A stretch of DNA of 6,283 nt from Sediminibacterium ginsengisoli (lineage in GTDB: Bacteria; Bacteroidota; Bacteroidia; Chitinophagales; Chitinophagaceae): positions 1-6,283 of the forward strand of contig CAMAQW010000099.1 of NCBI GenBank assembly GCA_945860335.1, given 5' to 3'. The notes under the pieces are model-generated. The model was not told where the DNA came from, did not search any database, and saw nothing but the letters and a program-made list of their open reading frames with translations. Shown here piece by piece: positions 5,703 to 6,283 of the stretch; the first letter of the stretch is position 1; each line of letters opens with the position of its first letter. The position numbers were made by a program, and so were the translations under genes.

Positions 5703-6283
5703 TCGGCTTTATTAAAATAGTTCAAGTGAATTATCCATGCTATTAAAGTGCTACAATATGCAGTAAATATTCCAGCGCCAACATCCAATGGGAAGTGCTG
5801 TGCTACATAAATTCTAGCATAACCACCTAATAATGCATACATAAAACCTAGTGGTACGATCCATTTTTTTGCACTAATAAAACAACAAAATAAGAAAAGT
5901 GAAAATGCGGTTGCGGTATGCCCAGAAGGAAAGCTATTAGTGGTATGAATTACAATACCTGATACTTTGTGTATTAATGCGTTGTCAGAAATAACGGCGG
6001 TAGGTCTATTTTCTGATTTAAAAAATATTTGTTTTGAGCTTTGCGTGATAATGGTTGAAAACAGGATCGTAGCAAGCAAAAGCGGAATAAACTTTTTCTT
6101 GTACATCAGCGTTAATGCAAAAGCGGGGATCCAAATAAATCCATCGCCAGCATTGGCCCAGATATAGAAAAAGAAATCTGCAGCAGGCCCTAAATCTAGG
6201 TTCATGAGTAGGAAGGCATTTTCCTTACCCATGATCATAGATAGTAGGATTAAGCAAGTTCCTGTAATTAAGGATACGCCTAT
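5699..6283 (-). CDS. PAP2 superfamily membrane phosphatase (5' end probably beyond right edge)
   Basis: An integral membrane phosphatase of the PAP2 type (lipid phosphatase / acid phosphatase fold). Numbered from the ATG at 6238, the three motifs are K69...R78-P79 (KQIFFKSENRP), P104-S-G-H107 (FPSGHT), and R142 with nucleophile-relay His148 and Asp152 (ARIYVAQHFPLD; the usual Ser of SR is Ala141). Hydrophobic segments near 34-46, 50-65, 108-121, 126-140 and 155-171 fit a multi-pass protein with the active site facing the periplasm. The frame stays open without a stop from 6238 to the edge; the 15 extra residues (IGVSLITGTC...) are hydrophobic and would complete a first membrane helix before GKENAFLLMN. 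I therefore treat the gene as 5'-partial, with 6238 a fallback start giving 179 residues. Substrates in this family include phosphatidic acid, phosphatidylglycerophosphate, undecaprenyl pyrophosphate and small phosphomonoesters; none is favoured. It is translated just upstream of NPP with a 4-bp overlap. Confidence 0.85.
   Translation of the reverse strand: MGVSLITGTCLILLSMIMGKENAFLLMNLDLGPAADFFFYIWANAGDGFIWIPAFALTLMYKKKFIPLLLATILFSTIITQSSKQIFFKSENRPTAVISDNALIHKVSGIVIHTTNSFPSGHTATAFSLFLFCCFISAKKWIVPLGFMYALLGGYARIYVAQHFPLDVGAGIFTAYCSTLIAWIIHLNYFNKAE

Noticed and set aside
5967..6167. 66-codon plus-strand open frame opposite the PAP2 gene
   Set aside because: It is antisense to membrane-segment coding sequence, and hydrophobic content on the opposite strand is expected there.

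Overview
This AT-rich window looks chromosomal and comes from a member of the Bacteroidota. The evidence is the absence of Shine-Dalgarno sequences before the starts (A/T-rich leaders instead), Sec signal peptides ending in '-AQ', a large IgGFc-binding-like surface protein of a type common in this phylum, and a GH109 enzyme that closely resembles, from memory, the Elizabethkingia enzyme. I cannot fix the genus; a sphingobacterial or chitinophagal lineage is a guess. No mobile element, tRNA, rRNA or CRISPR array was seen.

Layout: (1) positions 1-401, minus strand, hold the first 133 codons of a secreted IgGFc-binding-like protein that runs off the left edge. (2) Positions 402-517 are a divergent intergenic region with only weak promoter candidates. 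(3) Positions 518-4426, plus strand, hold a tight three-gene run with gaps of 9 and 21 bp: a Tat-exported GH109 glycosidase of the alpha-N-acetylgalactosaminidase type, a cytoplasmic NahK-like sugar 1-kinase, and a Sec-exported M28 metallopeptidase related to carboxypeptidase Q. (4) A 12-bp hairpin just after the run lies inside the last codons of the convergent gene. (5) Positions 4431-6283, minus strand, hold a PAP2 membrane phosphatase, open to the right edge, overlapping by 4 bp (ATGA) an exported NPP-family phosphodiesterase.

Working model (inference): the plus-strand run scavenges GalNAc-bearing glycopeptides. GH109 removes alpha-GalNAc in the periplasm, the kinase makes GalNAc-1-phosphate (or GlcNAc-1-phosphate) after uptake, and the M28 enzyme digests the exposed peptides. 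The minus-strand pair is a coupled two-phosphatase module of unknown substrate. The individual families are well known. The interest lies in their combination and in the compact gene ends, not in an evidently new system.
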